NCBI GenBank assembly: GCA_963722175.1
Contig: CAVRKA010000006.1
Location: 186,001-250,000, forward strand
Direction of reading: 5' to 3'
Length of the DNA stretch: 64,000 nt
Source: WHSW01 sp963722175
Lineage (GTDB): Bacteria > Actinomycetota > Thermoleophilia > Solirubrobacterales > 70-9
Shown here piece after piece: positions 28,344 to 36,556 of this stretch. Each line of letters opens with the position of its first letter. Position 1 is the first letter of the stretch. Made by a program: the position numbers and the translations under genes. Under the pieces are notes generated by a model, which saw only the letters and a program-made list of their open reading frames with translations, did not search any database and was not told where the DNA came from.

Positions 28344-30365
28344 CTAGCGGCGAACGGTTTCGCGCGCCCCGAGCGCCGCCGTCACGCGCTCCGCGACCGC
28401 CGGCCCGGTGAGCCCGACCTCCTCGCGCAGCAGCGCCGGCTTCCCGTGGGTGACGTAGCGGTCCGGCAGCCCGACCCGGATCACCCGGGCGCGCTGCGCG
28501 CCGGCGTCGCCGAAGGCGTCCTCGACGTGCTCGAGCACGGCGGAGCCGAAGCCTCCCGGGAGCACGTTCTCCTCGATCGTCACCACGAGCTCGTGCTCGC
28601 TCGCCAGCCGCTCCACCAGCCCCTCGTCGAGCGGCTTCGCGAACCGGGCGTCGGCGACCGTGACCGTCAGGTCGTGCTCGGCGAGGATCGCCGCCGCGTC
28701 GAGCGCCACCCGGACGCCGTAGCCGTAGCCGAGCAGGGCGACCCTCTCCCCCTCCTTCAGCACCTCTCCGGTCCCGATCGGGATCTCGCGGGCGTGGTCG
28801 GGCAGCGGCACGCCCTCGGCGGTCCCGCGCGGGTAGCGGAACGCGATCGGCCCGTCGTCGTGGGCGAGCGCGGTGTGCAGCATGTGGCAGAGCATCGCCT
28901 CATCGCGGGGCGCCATTACGACGACGTTCGGCAGCGCCCGGAAGTAGGAGACGTCGAACGCGCCGTGATGGGTCGGCCCGTCGTCGCCGACCAGGCCCGC
29001 CCGATCCATCGCGAAGACGACGTTCAGCTTCTGCAGGCAGACGTCGTGGACGAGCTGGTCGTAGGCCCGCTGCAGGAAGGTCGAGTAGATCGCGCAGACG
29101 GGCTTCGCGCCCTGCGTCGCCAGCCCGGCCGCGAACAAGACCGCGTCCTGCTCGGCGATCCCGACGTCGTAGTACTGCTCGGGGCACTCCTTCTCGAGCG
29201 TCGTCAGCCCGGTTCCCCCCGCCATCGCGGCGGTGATCCCGATCACCCGCCGGTCGCGCTTCGCCTCGACCACGAGCGCGTCGCCGAACACCGAGGTGTA
29301 GGCGGGCGGCGGCTTGGTGACCTCCTCGGGCCGGGCGCCCTCGCTCATCTCGCCACGGGTCAGCGGTGGCTTCGCCGGCTTCTTCGGCGCCGGCTTGCCC
29401 TCGACGATCGAGCCCGGCTTCGCCGCGTGCCACTTCTCCATCCCCTCGAGGCCGCCCTCCTCGGCGGGCTCGAAGCCCTTGCCCTTCACGGTCTGGATAT
29501 GGACGACGACCGGCCGGTCCGCGGCCAGGGCCGCCTGCAGGTTGGAGCGCAGCGCGGTCACGTCGTGGCCATCGAACGGGCCCATGTAGGCGAGGTCGAG
29601 CTCCTCGAAGAACAGCCCCGGCGCCGCATACGCCTTGATCGCCGCCTTGATCTCGGGCCCGAGCTTGCCGATCTGGCGGCCGAGCCCGAGCGGCAGCTTG
29701 GTCAGCGCCTCCTCGACGTCCTCGCGAGCGTGGTAGAGGCGCGGGTTGGCGCGCAGGCGCTGGAACGAGCGCGCGATCGCGCCGACGTTCGGCGAGATCG
29801 ACATCCCGTTGTCGTTGAGGACGATCACGATCGGCGTCTGCAGCCCGCCGGCGTTGTGCAGGGCCTCGAACGCGACCCCGCCGGTCAGCGCGCCGTCGCC
29901 GATCACGGCGACGACCTTGCCGTCCTCGCCGATCCCGTGGCGCATCGCCTCCTTGATCCCGACCGCGTAGCCGATCGAGGTCGAGGCGTGGCCGGCGCCC
30001 ATGATGTCGTGCTCGGACTCGAACACCGAGCAGAACGGCGCCAGGCCGCCGTACTGGCGGATCGTCTCCAGCCGGCCCGCACGCCCGGTGAGCACCTTGT
30101 GGGGGTAGGCCTGGTGGCCAACGTCCCACAGGATCTTGTCGCGCGGCGAGTCGAGCAGCGAGTGCAGGACCGTGGTCAGCTCGCAGGTGCCGAGGTTGGC
30201 CCCGAAGTGCCCGCCGATCTCGCCGATCGTGTCGATGATCAGCTCGCGGACCTCCTGGGCGACGCGCGCCAGGTCGTCATCCGAGAGCCCCGTGAGGTCG
30301 TCGGGTCCGTCGATCGAATCGAGCAGGGGCTGCTCGTCGTCGGGTCTGTCAGCCGTAGTGCTCAT
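28344..30365 (-). CDS. dxs: 1-deoxy-D-xylulose-5-phosphate synthase
   Basis: 673 residues. Thiamine-diphosphate motifs are clear: GDGALTGGVAFEALHNAG then LNDNGMSISPNVGA in the N-terminal domain, and the transketolase-type pyrimidine domain with EQDAVLFAAGLA and DRAGLVGDDGPTHHGAFD. The enzyme joins pyruvate and glyceraldehyde 3-phosphate in the first step of the MEP isoprenoid pathway. A Lys/Pro-rich linker (about residues 315-350) is a little longer than usual. It lies 30 nt after the polyprenyl synthase gene. In many bacteria tlyA follows directly; here an island of about 15.5 kb intervenes. Confidence 0.97.
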   Translation of the reverse strand: MSTTADRPDDEQPLLDSIDGPDDLTGLSDDDLARVAQEVRELIIDTIGEIGGHFGANLGTCELTTVLHSLLDSPRDKILWDVGHQAYPHKVLTGRAGRLETIRQYGGLAPFCSVFESEHDIMGAGHASTSIGYAVGIKEAMRHGIGEDGKVVAVIGDGALTGGVAFEALHNAGGLQTPIVIVLNDNGMSISPNVGAIARSFQRLRANPRLYHAREDVEEALTKLPLGLGRQIGKLGPEIKAAIKAYAAPGLFFEELDLAYMGPFDGHDVTALRSNLQAALAADRPVVVHIQTVKGKGFEPAEEGGLEGMEKWHAAKPGSIVEGKPAPKKPAKPPLTRGEMSEGARPEEVTKPPPAYTSVFGDALVVEAKRDRRVIGITAAMAGGTGLTTLEKECPEQYYDVGIAEQDAVLFAAGLATQGAKPVCAIYSTFLQRAYDQLVHDVCLQKLNVVFAMDRAGLVGDDGPTHHGAFDVSYFRALPNVVVMAPRDEAMLCHMLHTALAHDDGPIAFRYPRGTAEGVPLPDHAREIPIGTGEVLKEGERVALLGYGYGVRVALDAAAILAEHDLTVTVADARFAKPLDEGLVERLASEHELVVTIEENVLPGGFGSAVLEHVEDAFGDAGAQRARVIRVGLPDRYVTHGKPALLREEVGLTGPAVAERVTAALGARETVRR

Positions 30366-30395
30366 CGGGACGGACCCGTGATTGTGGCAGGGTCG

Positions 30396-31265
30396 TCAGG
30401 TCTGTCTCGTGCGGATGAAGTCGGTGATCAGCGCGAGATCGACGGTCTCACCCTCCACCTCTGCGAGCGCCGCGCGCGCGCCGGCGTGCGACTGCGCAGC
30501 GAGCTCGCGAGCCTCGTCGAGCCCGAACAGGCTGACGTAGGTGAGCTTGCCGTGGCGCTCGTCGGAGCCCTGGGGCTTGCCCAGCTGCTCGTCGGAACCG
30601 GTGACGTCGAGGATGTCGTCGACGATCTGAAACAGGACCCCGAGCTCGTCGGCGAACCGCCGGTAGGGCTCCATCAGCGGTTCGGAGATGCCCGTGAGCA
30701 GCAGCGGCACGGTGACGCTGGCGGCGATCAGACGCCCGGTCTTCAGCTCGTGCAGCTGGCGCAGGTCCTCGGGCCCGAGCCCCCTTCCGCTCACGTCCAC
30801 GTACTGGCCGCCCACCATCCCCCCCACCCCGGTCGCGCCCGCCAGCTCGCCCAGCGCGGCCAGCACCCGGGCCGGGTCGCCGCCCTGGCGGCTGCAGAAG
30901 AGCCGGATCGCCTCTGCGAACAGCCCGTCGCCGGCGAGGATCGCGACGTCGTCGCCGTAGACCACGTGCGAGGTCGGGCGGCCGCGGCGCAGCTCGTCGT
31001 CATCCATCGCCGGCAGGTCGTCGTGGATCAGCGAGTAGGTGTGGATGAGCTCGATCGCCGCCGCCGCCGGGAGCACCTCCTCGGGATCGCCGCCCGCGGC
31101 GCGCGCCGCCGCCAGGCAGAGCACCGGCCGGATCCGCTTGCCGCCGGCGAGCAGCGAGTAGCGCATCGCCTCCTCCAGCTGCGCGGTGGCAGCGAGGTCG
31201 GAGAACCGAAGATCGCCCAGGTAGTCCTCGACCAGCGCCCGGAGATCGTCGGGGTACTCCCCCAC
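30396..31265 (-). CDS. ispA: Polyprenyl (farnesyl/geranylgeranyl) diphosphate synthase
   Basis: 289 residues from a GTG at 31265, preceded by a GAGG ribosome-binding site at 5-nt spacing. The first Asp-rich motif is LIHDDLPAMDDDELRRG and the second is FQIVDDILDVTG; LLAGGKRIRPVLCLAA carries the Lys-Arg pair for diphosphate binding. The family condenses isopentenyl diphosphate with allylic diphosphates. Placement after xseB and before dxs is the classical ispA locus. Chain length (C15 or C20) cannot be stated from sequence alone. Confidence 0.92.
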   Translation of the reverse strand: MGEYPDDLRALVEDYLGDLRFSDLAATAQLEEAMRYSLLAGGKRIRPVLCLAAARAAGGDPEEVLPAAAAIELIHTYSLIHDDLPAMDDDELRRGRPTSHVVYGDDVAILAGDGLFAEAIRLFCSRQGGDPARVLAALGELAGATGVGGMVGGQYVDVSGRGLGPEDLRQLHELKTGRLIAASVTVPLLLTGISEPLMEPYRRFADELGVLFQIVDDILDVTGSDEQLGKPQGSDERHGKLTYVSLFGLDEARELAAQSHAGARAALAEVEGETVDLALITDFIRTRQT

Positions 31266-31272
31266 GCGCGCC

Positions 31273-31464
31273 TCAGTCCCCGTCTGAGTCCGGCTCACTG
31301 AGCGCCCGCTCGATCTCGTTACCGGCCTGACTGACGAGCTCCGCCGCCTCGCGGGCGAGCTCCGCCGCCTCGCGATCGTCGACCCCGGGGTCGCGCAGGC
31401 GCCCGGCCAGCTCGCCGAGCTGCGCCGCCAGCTCACGGACCCGTGCCGGGGCGTCGCCGCTCAC
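31273..31464 (-). CDS. xseB: Exodeoxyribonuclease VII small subunit
   Basis: 63 residues from a GTG at 31464 that overlaps the nusB stop (GTGA). The sequence is almost wholly helical, with RVRELAAQLGELAGRLRDPG and AAELAREAAELVSQAGNEIE, fitting the small XseB subunit that binds XseA. Length (60-80 residues) and position before ispA-dxs agree. The XseA gene is not in this window. Identity rests on size and context more than on motifs. Confidence 0.75.
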   Translation of the reverse strand: MSGDAPARVRELAAQLGELAGRLRDPGVDDREAAELAREAAELVSQAGNEIERALSEPDSDGD

Positions 31465-31838
31465 GAAGGTGCCTCCTCCAGCTCGCGGGCCGCGGAGCCG
31501 AGGATCCCGTTCACGAACGCCGGCGCGTCGGCGCCGCAGTACTCCTTCGCCATCGTGACCGCCTCGTCGATCGCGATCTCGGCCGGCAGGCCGGTCCGCA
31601 TCTCGTGCAGTGCAACGCGCATGATCGAGCGCTCGAGCGCCGCGATCCGGTCGAGCTCCCACCCCCGCGAGAGGCGCGCGATCTCGGCGTCGACCGAATC
31701 GAGCTCGGCGTCGGTTCCCTCGGCGAGCTCCCGAGTGAACGACTTGGCGTCCGCGAGCTGCTCGTCGAGCGGCCGCCCGGTCACGTCCCGCTGATAGAGC
31801 GCGAAGACCGCGTCGCGGCGCTGTTCGGATCGGCGCAT
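31461..31838 (-). CDS. nusB: Transcription antitermination factor NusB
   Basis: 125 residues, MRRSEQRRDAVFALYQRDVT. The N-terminal Arg-rich helix and FALYQRDVTGRPL, then IARLSRGWELDRIAALERSI and GLPAEIAIDEAVTMAKEYCG, are typical NusB blocks. NusB binds boxA RNA with S10 (NusE) during rRNA transcription antitermination. It begins the nusB-xseB-ispA-dxs run and overlaps xseB. The upstream region (31839-31971) is shared with a divergent methyltransferase gene. Confidence 0.93.
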   Translation of the reverse strand: MRRSEQRRDAVFALYQRDVTGRPLDEQLADAKSFTRELAEGTDAELDSVDAEIARLSRGWELDRIAALERSIMRVALHEMRTGLPAEIAIDEAVTMAKEYCGADAPAFVNGILGSAARELEEAPS

Positions 31839-31863
31839 GGCCCAGAGCCTACGGGGGCGAGGG

Positions 31864-31892
31864 TTGACACCACGGCCAGGGAATGAGACGGT
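31864..31892 (+). promoter_or_regulatory. Possible promoter of the methyltransferase gene
   Basis: A perfect TTGACA hexamer occupies 31864-31869. The -10 at 17-bp spacing (GACGGT) is weak, so this is only a candidate. It sits in the 133-bp gap between the divergent nusB and methyltransferase genes. Confidence 0.3.
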
Positions 31893-31971
31893 CGGATGGA
31901 CAAACCGAGGCGCGCCGGGCTCCCATGGGGGGTCGCCCGGGAGGGGACGCGCCACTCCGAAAGAGGTGAGC

Positions 31972-33042
31972 ATGGAGAGCACAACGACGGCCGTCGACGA
32001 GGCCAAGCTGGAGCAGTTCATGGGACAGGCCGTGACCGACATCGGCGCCGCGATGAACGGCGTCCTGGTGATGATCGGGGGTGAGCTCGGCCTGTGGAAG
32101 GCGATGGCCGGTGCCGGACCGCTGACCAGCGCCGAGATCGCCGAGCGCAGCGGCATCGCCGAGCGCTATGTGCGCGAGTGGGCGTCGGCCCAGGCCGCGA
32201 GCGGCTATCTCGAATACGACCCCGAGGCCGAGGCGTTCACGCTGCCGCCCGAGCAGGCGATGGCGCTGGCCGACGAGGACAGCCCGGTCTACGTGCTCGG
32301 CGGCTACCACATCGTCAGCTCCGCCTGGAAGGACCGCGAGAAGCTCGCCGAGCGCTACCGGTCCGGCGCCGGCTTCGGCTGGCACGAGCACGACCCGGAG
32401 CTGTTCGCCGGTACCGAGCAGTTCTTCCGCCCGGGCTACCGGGCCCACCTGACCGCGGAGTGGCTGCCCGCGCTGGAGGGGATGGAGGAGAAGCTCCAAG
32501 CCGGCGCCAAGGTTGCCGACATCGGCTGCGGCCACGGGGTGTCGACGGCGATCATGGCTCAGGCATATCCGAGCTCGGAGGTCCACGGGTTCGACTACCA
32601 CGATGCGTCGATCGAGCGGGCCCGCGAGCTGGCGGGCAAGGAGGGGGTCGAGAACGCCCACTTCGACACCGCGAGCGCGAAGGACTACCCGGGCGAGGAG
32701 TACGACCTCGTCTGCTTCTTCGACTGCCTGCACGACATGGGCGACCCGGTCGGGGCGATGAAGCACGTCCGCGAGACGCTCGCCGACGACGGCACGGTGA
32801 TGCTGGTCGAGCCGTACGCGGCAGACACGCTAGCGGAGAACCTGAACCCGGTCGGGCGGACCTTCTACGCCGCCTCGACGCTGATCTGCACACCGGCATC
32901 GCTCGACCAGGAGGTCGGGCTCGGCCTGGGGGCGCAGGCCGGCGAGGCCAGGCTCCGAGCGGTCGCCGAAGAGGCGGGCTTCACCCGCTTCCGCCGCGCC
33001 ACCGAGACGCCGTTCAACCTCGTGCTGGAGGCGCGGCCCTAG
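31972..33042 (+). CDS. Class I SAM-dependent methyltransferase with N-terminal winged helix
   Basis: 356 residues from an ATG at 31972, with the ribosome-binding site AGAGGTGA immediately upstream. Residues about 40-110 form a winged-helix-like dimerisation domain (TSAEIAERSGIAERYVREW). The SAM-binding motif I is KVADIGCGHGVSTAIMAQAY, followed by VHGFDYHDASIERAREL and the motif VCFFDCLHDMGDP. This layout is shared with O-methyltransferase-like and mycobacterial methyltransferases annotated as transcriptional regulators. The substrate is unknown. It converges with the AbiEi/DUF559 gene and the two overlap by 29 bp at their 3' ends. Confidence 0.85.
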   Translation: MESTTTAVDEAKLEQFMGQAVTDIGAAMNGVLVMIGGELGLWKAMAGAGPLTSAEIAERSGIAERYVREWASAQAASGYLEYDPEAEAFTLPPEQAMALADEDSPVYVLGGYHIVSSAWKDREKLAERYRSGAGFGWHEHDPELFAGTEQFFRPGYRAHLTAEWLPALEGMEEKLQAGAKVADIGCGHGVSTAIMAQAYPSSEVHGFDYHDASIERARELAGKEGVENAHFDTASAKDYPGEEYDLVCFFDCLHDMGDPVGAMKHVRETLADDGTVMLVEPYAADTLAENLNPVGRTFYAASTLICTPASLDQEVGLGLGAQAGEARLRAVAEEAGFTRFRRATETPFNLVLEARP

Positions 33043-33979
33043 GCGCGCCGGCGCGGTCCAGATCGGCGGCGAGGCGACGCGGTCTCAGGACCGCGTCGCG
33101 CCAGTGAACGCGCAGCACGGTCTCGCCGTGCTGCTCCAGGAACGCCTGACGCTCGCGGTCGTCGGCGCGGGCGAGCGGATCGCCGTGCCACGCCGTGCTG
33201 TCGATCTCGAGGATCAGCCGCTGCACTGGCCAGCGGATGTCGGGAACGACGCGGCGGCCGTTCAGCAGCAAGGGCCGGTTGACGTCAGGGCGCTCGAACC
33301 CGGCTTCCAGGATCACGTCGAGGACGTCGCTCTCGGCGTCGCTCTTCGTCGGCGAGGCGCCCAATGCGACCGCGTCGCGGAGCACGCGGCAGCCACGGGC
33401 GCCCGGGTAGCGGTCGAGCACCTGGCCGATCTGACGGATCGTGATCTTTCCCGTGCCGAGCGCGCGCCTGACGGCGCGGCGGGTCGCCTGCGGATCGAGC
33501 GCCGAGGCGAGGTCGAGCAGCGTTCGGGCGGAGGACGTGACGGGGATCCCCTCCAGCTCGCGGCGGTCGATCGGGTCGAGGCAGGTAGAGGTGTGGACTT
33601 GGATGCGCGGGTGGCGGCGCCCGCCCTTCCCGATCACCGTCACGTGCGGGAGACCGTCCACCCGATCCACGAATCGCCAAAGCTCCGCTGCAGACCAGTG
33701 GCTAAGGAGCGCATTCGGGCCGCACGCCTTGACGGCCGCGAGCAGCCACCCCTGCCACGGCGGGTTCGGGTGCCCCACGGCCCAGACACGCGGGTACAGT
33801 TGGTGAAGGTGCCCGCGGCGCCGTCTTCGCGAGAGCGAGCTGTACGTCATGCCTCGATCGAGCAGCTCGCGCGTGGCCATCACCCCCCACTGCTCACTCG
33901 CGGCCTCCGCCACCCGCAGATCTCCGCGAAACACGTTTTTCTCGCGGGGGTCGCGAGAAAATCGTGGTTCGGCGGGCAC
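33014..33979 (-). CDS. AbiEi-type winged-helix / DUF559 endonuclease-fold protein
   Basis: 321 residues if the start at 33979 is used; starts at 33934 (GTG) or further in are also possible. The N-terminal part (QWGVMATRELLDRGMTYSSL, then LHQLYPRVWAVG) is the AbiEi antitoxin-like winged helix. SHWSAAELW and SARTLLDLA follow. The C-terminal DUF559/Vsr-like domain has VVPDIRWPVQRLILEIDS, TAWHGDPLARADDRERQ and GETVLRVHWRDAV, which fit a PD-(D/E)xK fold. No AbiEii-type toxin gene is adjacent. Such solitary proteins are common in actinobacteria; function is unproven. A 9-bp hairpin overlaps the predicted N-terminus. Confidence 0.8.
   Translation of the reverse strand: MPAEPRFSRDPREKNVFRGDLRVAEAASEQWGVMATRELLDRGMTYSSLSRRRRRGHLHQLYPRVWAVGHPNPPWQGWLLAAVKACGPNALLSHWSAAELWRFVDRVDGLPHVTVIGKGGRRHPRIQVHTSTCLDPIDRRELEGIPVTSSARTLLDLASALDPQATRRAVRRALGTGKITIRQIGQVLDRYPGARGCRVLRDAVALGASPTKSDAESDVLDVILEAGFERPDVNRPLLLNGRRVVPDIRWPVQRLILEIDSTAWHGDPLARADDRERQAFLEQHGETVLRVHWRDAVLRPRRLAADLDRAGAPRAAPPARG
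33938..33960. terminator. Hairpin near the 3' side of efp
   Basis: TTTCTCGCG (33938-33946) and CGCGAGAAA (33952-33960) form a perfect 9-bp stem with a 5-nt loop. It lies about 80 nt after the efp stop on the minus strand and within or just before the start of the AbiEi/DUF559 gene. It could end efp transcripts, or it could be coding if the longest start of that gene is used. Confidence 0.4.
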
Positions 33980-34042
33980 GGCTGGACCCTGGCACCCCTT
34001 ATTGCCCCGTTGGCGCGCTGAGTGTGGCGGAAGCGCCGCCGG

Positions 34043-34603
34043 TTACGCCCGGGAGACGTACTCGCCGCTGCGGGTGTCGACGCGGACGCGGTCGCCCTCG
34101 TTGACGAACAGGGGGACCTGGACGACGACGCCGGACTCGAGCGTCGCCGGCTTCGTGCCGCCGCCGGACGCGGTGTCGCCCTTCAGGCCCGGGTCGGTCT
34201 GCGTGACGGCCATGTCGACCGCGCTCGCGACCTGCACCCCGGCCGGGCGCTCGTCGACCAGCAGCAGCTCGACGGTGTCGTTCGGGACCACCCAGCGCAT
34301 CTCGTCGGCGATCGAGTCACGCGGCAGCTCGAGCTGCTCGTAGGAACCGGTGTCCATGAACACGGCGGCGTCGCCGGAGTCGTAGAGGTACTGCATCTGC
34401 TTCGTCTCGGTGCGCACCGGCCGGAACTTCTCGCCGGCGCGGAAGGTCTTGTCGACGACGTTGCCGTCCTCGACCCGCTTCAGCTTCGTGCGCACGAAGG
34501 CGCCGCCCTTGCCCGGCTTCACGTGCTGGAACTCGACGATCCGCCAGATCTTGCCCTCGACCTCGATATGGGCGCCGTTCTTGAACTGGTTGGTTGAGAT
34601 CAC
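34043..34603 (-). CDS. efp: Elongation factor P
   Basis: 186 residues, the standard length. MISTNQFKNGAHIEVEGKIW begins the KOW-like domain I. The tip loop KPGKGGAF places Lys32 where EF-P is modified in many bacteria; actinobacterial EF-P often works unmodified, and no modification enzyme gene is in this window. Domains II-III include VELLLVDERPAGVQVASAVD and the signature segment VQVPLFVNEGDRVRVDTRSGEY. EF-P relieves ribosome stalling at polyproline. Its neighbourhood near pepP, aro genes and nusB is the usual actinobacterial one. Confidence 0.97.
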   Translation of the reverse strand: MISTNQFKNGAHIEVEGKIWRIVEFQHVKPGKGGAFVRTKLKRVEDGNVVDKTFRAGEKFRPVRTETKQMQYLYDSGDAAVFMDTGSYEQLELPRDSIADEMRWVVPNDTVELLLVDERPAGVQVASAVDMAVTQTDPGLKGDTASGGGTKPATLESGVVVQVPLFVNEGDRVRVDTRSGEYVSRA

Positions 34604-34635
34604 GGCCGGTCAGCGTAGCGGCGGCGAGTGGATAG

Positions 34636-34779
34636 GCTCGCGCTCAGCCCGAGGGCCTGACCGATCCGGAGGTCGTCGAGCTGGCGCGCTCCGGCGACCG
34701 GATCGGCGCCGCGAAGCTCCACAGCGAGCGCACCGGGGTCGGCTTCGTCGAGGCGCAACGGATCGTGAACTTGGTGTGA
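34636..34779 (+). pseudogene. Remnant of an L7/L12 C-terminal-like helical domain
   Basis: An open frame of 47 codons follows an in-frame TAG (34633-34635) and has no ATG, GTG or TTG start. It encodes DPEVVELARSGDRIGAAKLH then SERTGVGFVEAQRIVNLV. This resembles the short 'VVxLLRxGxKIxAIKxxRExTGxxLxEAKxxV' domain found alone or at the C-terminus of actinobacterial proteins and related to the L7/L12 C-terminal fold. It is either a decayed gene or uses a rare CTG start. Confidence 0.45.
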
Positions 34780-34839
34780 GGGAGGGCCCTTCCCGGGTAG
34801 GGTTGGCCCTTCACGGGATGTTCAGATCTGGGGGGAAGA

Positions 34840-35904
34840 GTGAATAAACACGGAATGGTTCCGGAGCTTCTCGACAACCTATTGCGCGCTCCTTCGCCGT
34901 CGGGCTACGAGGGCCCCGCGACCCAGGTCTGGCGCGACGCCGCGGGCTTCGCGGAGCTCTCGACCGACCGGATCGGGTCGTCGATCGCGCGGGTCGCCGG
35001 CTCGAGCGAGGAGCCCCTGGTCGCGATCGTCGGCCACATCGACGAGATCGGGCTCGCGATCACCCACGTCGACGAAAAGGGTTTCGCCTGGTTCACTCCG
35101 ATCGGCGGCTGGGACCCGCAGATCCTGGTCGGCCAGCGGGTCGCGATCCAGACGCGTGACGGCGCCGTCCCCGGGGTGATCGGCCGCAAGCCGGTCCACC
35201 TGCTCAAGGAGGAGCAGAAGAAGAAGCCGGTCGAGCTCGACGGCCTTCACATCGACATCGGCGCCGCCGATCAGGACGAGGCGCTGAAGATGGTCCGGAT
35301 CGGCGACCCGGTGGTGATCGACGCGGAGCCGGTCGCGCTGGCCGGGAACCGCGTCTCGTCGCGCTCGATGGACAACCGGCTCGGCTGTTACGTCGCGCTC
35401 GAGGTCGCGCGACGCTGCCACGAGCGCGGCGGCCACACCGCCAGCGTCGCCGGCGTCGCCGCCGTCCAGGAGGAGATCGGGATCAACGGCGCCCGCACCT
35501 CCGCGTACCTGCTCGAGCCGGAGATCGCGGTCGTCGTCGACGTCACCCACGCCACCGACCCGCCCGGCGTCGAGGAGAAGGAGTCCGGTAGCCATGCGCT
35601 CGGCTCGGGTCCGGTGATCGGCCGCGGGGCCACCCTGTCGCCGAAGGTCTTCGAGCTGCTCGCCGAGACCGCGGAGCGCGAGGGGATCGACCACACCATC
35701 GAGGCGTCGGGACGCTGGACCGCCACCGACGCCGACGCGTACCAGGTCTCACGGGCGGGCATCCCGACCGGGCTCGTCTCGATCCCGCTCCGCTACATGC
35801 ACTCGCCGGTCGAGATGGTCGACCTCGGCGACGTCGAGGCAACGGTCGGGCTGCTCGTCGCCTTCGCGGTCTCGCTCGACACCGACGTCGACCTCTCGCG
35901 CTAG
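34840..35904 (+). CDS. M42 family metallo-aminopeptidase
   Basis: 354 residues from a GTG at 34840 preceded by GGGGGAAGA; an ATG at 34855 is an alternative. Motifs of M42 (FrvX/glutamyl aminopeptidase-like) enzymes are seen: APSPSGYEGPATQVW, AIVGHIDEIGLAITHVDEKG with the first zinc ligands, RSMDNRLGCYVALEVA with the bridging Asp, AAVQEEIGINGARTSAY with the catalytic Glu pair, and VVDVTHATDPPG. YMHSPVEMVDLGDVE gives the last His ligand. These form large tetrahedral peptidases acting on peptides in the cytoplasm. It is convergent with the PEBP gene, with only 3 nt between the two stops. Confidence 0.93.
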   Translation: MNKHGMVPELLDNLLRAPSPSGYEGPATQVWRDAAGFAELSTDRIGSSIARVAGSSEEPLVAIVGHIDEIGLAITHVDEKGFAWFTPIGGWDPQILVGQRVAIQTRDGAVPGVIGRKPVHLLKEEQKKKPVELDGLHIDIGAADQDEALKMVRIGDPVVIDAEPVALAGNRVSSRSMDNRLGCYVALEVARRCHERGGHTASVAGVAAVQEEIGINGARTSAYLLEPEIAVVVDVTHATDPPGVEEKESGSHALGSGPVIGRGATLSPKVFELLAETAEREGIDHTIEASGRWTATDADAYQVSRAGIPTGLVSIPLRYMHSPVEMVDLGDVEATVGLLVAFAVSLDTDVDLSR

Positions 35905-35907
35905 CCG

Positions 35908-36546
35908 CTAGTCGTCGAGCAGCGGCTCGTACAGCGTGTAGGTCGCGACCAGCTCGCCCTGGTCGAGGACATGGCCCTCGATCGCCTCGCGCGCGTCGTC
36001 GAGCTTGAACTCGCCCTCGAGCCCGAGGCTGGGAACGTCGAGCGCGTGGACGACGAAGTGGTAGTGGTGGAGCCGCTCGTCGTTGAAGGGCGGAAACGGC
36101 CCGTCGTAATGCCCGTAGGTGCCGCCCATGTCGGGGTCGCCCGCGAGGAAGTCCGTGTAGCTGTTGACGCCGCCGACCCCGTGATCGGTCGGGCCGGGGT
36201 CCTTGCCGCCGACCACGATCTCGGTCGAGCCGGCGCCCTCGGGGAGCTCGGTGACGTCGGCTGGGATGTCGACCAGCAGCCAGTGCGCGAAGTCGGCGCG
36301 CTCGGCGTCCTCCGGCAGCGTCTTGCCCTCCTGGTTGACGTCGGTGGCGTCGGCAGGGACGTCGGGGTCGAAGACGATCAGCGCGAACGACTCCGTGCCC
36401 TCGGGATGTCCGGACCAGCGCAGGTGCGGGCTGCGGTTGCCGCCCTCGGCCGCGGCGCCGCCGCTGCCGTCGGGGACGCCAAAGGAGTGCTCGTCGGGCA
36501 CCCGCTCGCCGTGGGTGATGCTGTCCGACTCGACCTTGAACGCCAT
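35908..36546 (-). CDS. YbhB/YbcL-type phosphatidylethanolamine-binding protein (PEBP) family
   Basis: 212 residues. GGNRSPHLRWSGHPEGTESF and FALIVFDPDVPADATDV are the first conserved PEBP block, and FAHWLLVDIPADVTELPEG the second. YGHYDGPFPPFNDERLHHY and YHFVVHALDV complete the anion-binding pocket pattern. No signal peptide is seen. Bacterial members have no well-defined role; some affect kinase or protease activity. It is 10 nt downstream of pepP and may be its operon partner. Confidence 0.9.
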   Translation of the reverse strand: MAFKVESDSITHGERVPDEHSFGVPDGSGGAAAEGGNRSPHLRWSGHPEGTESFALIVFDPDVPADATDVNQEGKTLPEDAERADFAHWLLVDIPADVTELPEGAGSTEIVVGGKDPGPTDHGVGGVNSYTDFLAGDPDMGGTYGHYDGPFPPFNDERLHHYHFVVHALDVPSLGLEGEFKLDDAREAIEGHVLDQGELVATYTLYEPLLDD

Positions 36547-36556
36547 CTCTTCTCCT

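Noticed and set aside
28293..31301. Plus-strand open frame of about 1,000 codons across dxs and ispA
   Set aside because: Antisense to two genes with intact catalytic motifs; a composition artefact. The same applies to 6503-9319 and 49692-51473 on the plus strand.
33014..33979. A type IV toxin-antitoxin (AbiE) operon
   Set aside because: Only the AbiEi-type domain is present, fused to DUF559; the neighbour is a convergent methyltransferase, not an AbiEii nucleotidyltransferase.
31972..33979. A restriction-modification pair (methyltransferase plus nuclease-fold protein)
   Set aside because: The methyltransferase has a winged-helix plus small-molecule-type SAM domain without DNA methylase motifs such as DPPY, and the genes converge.
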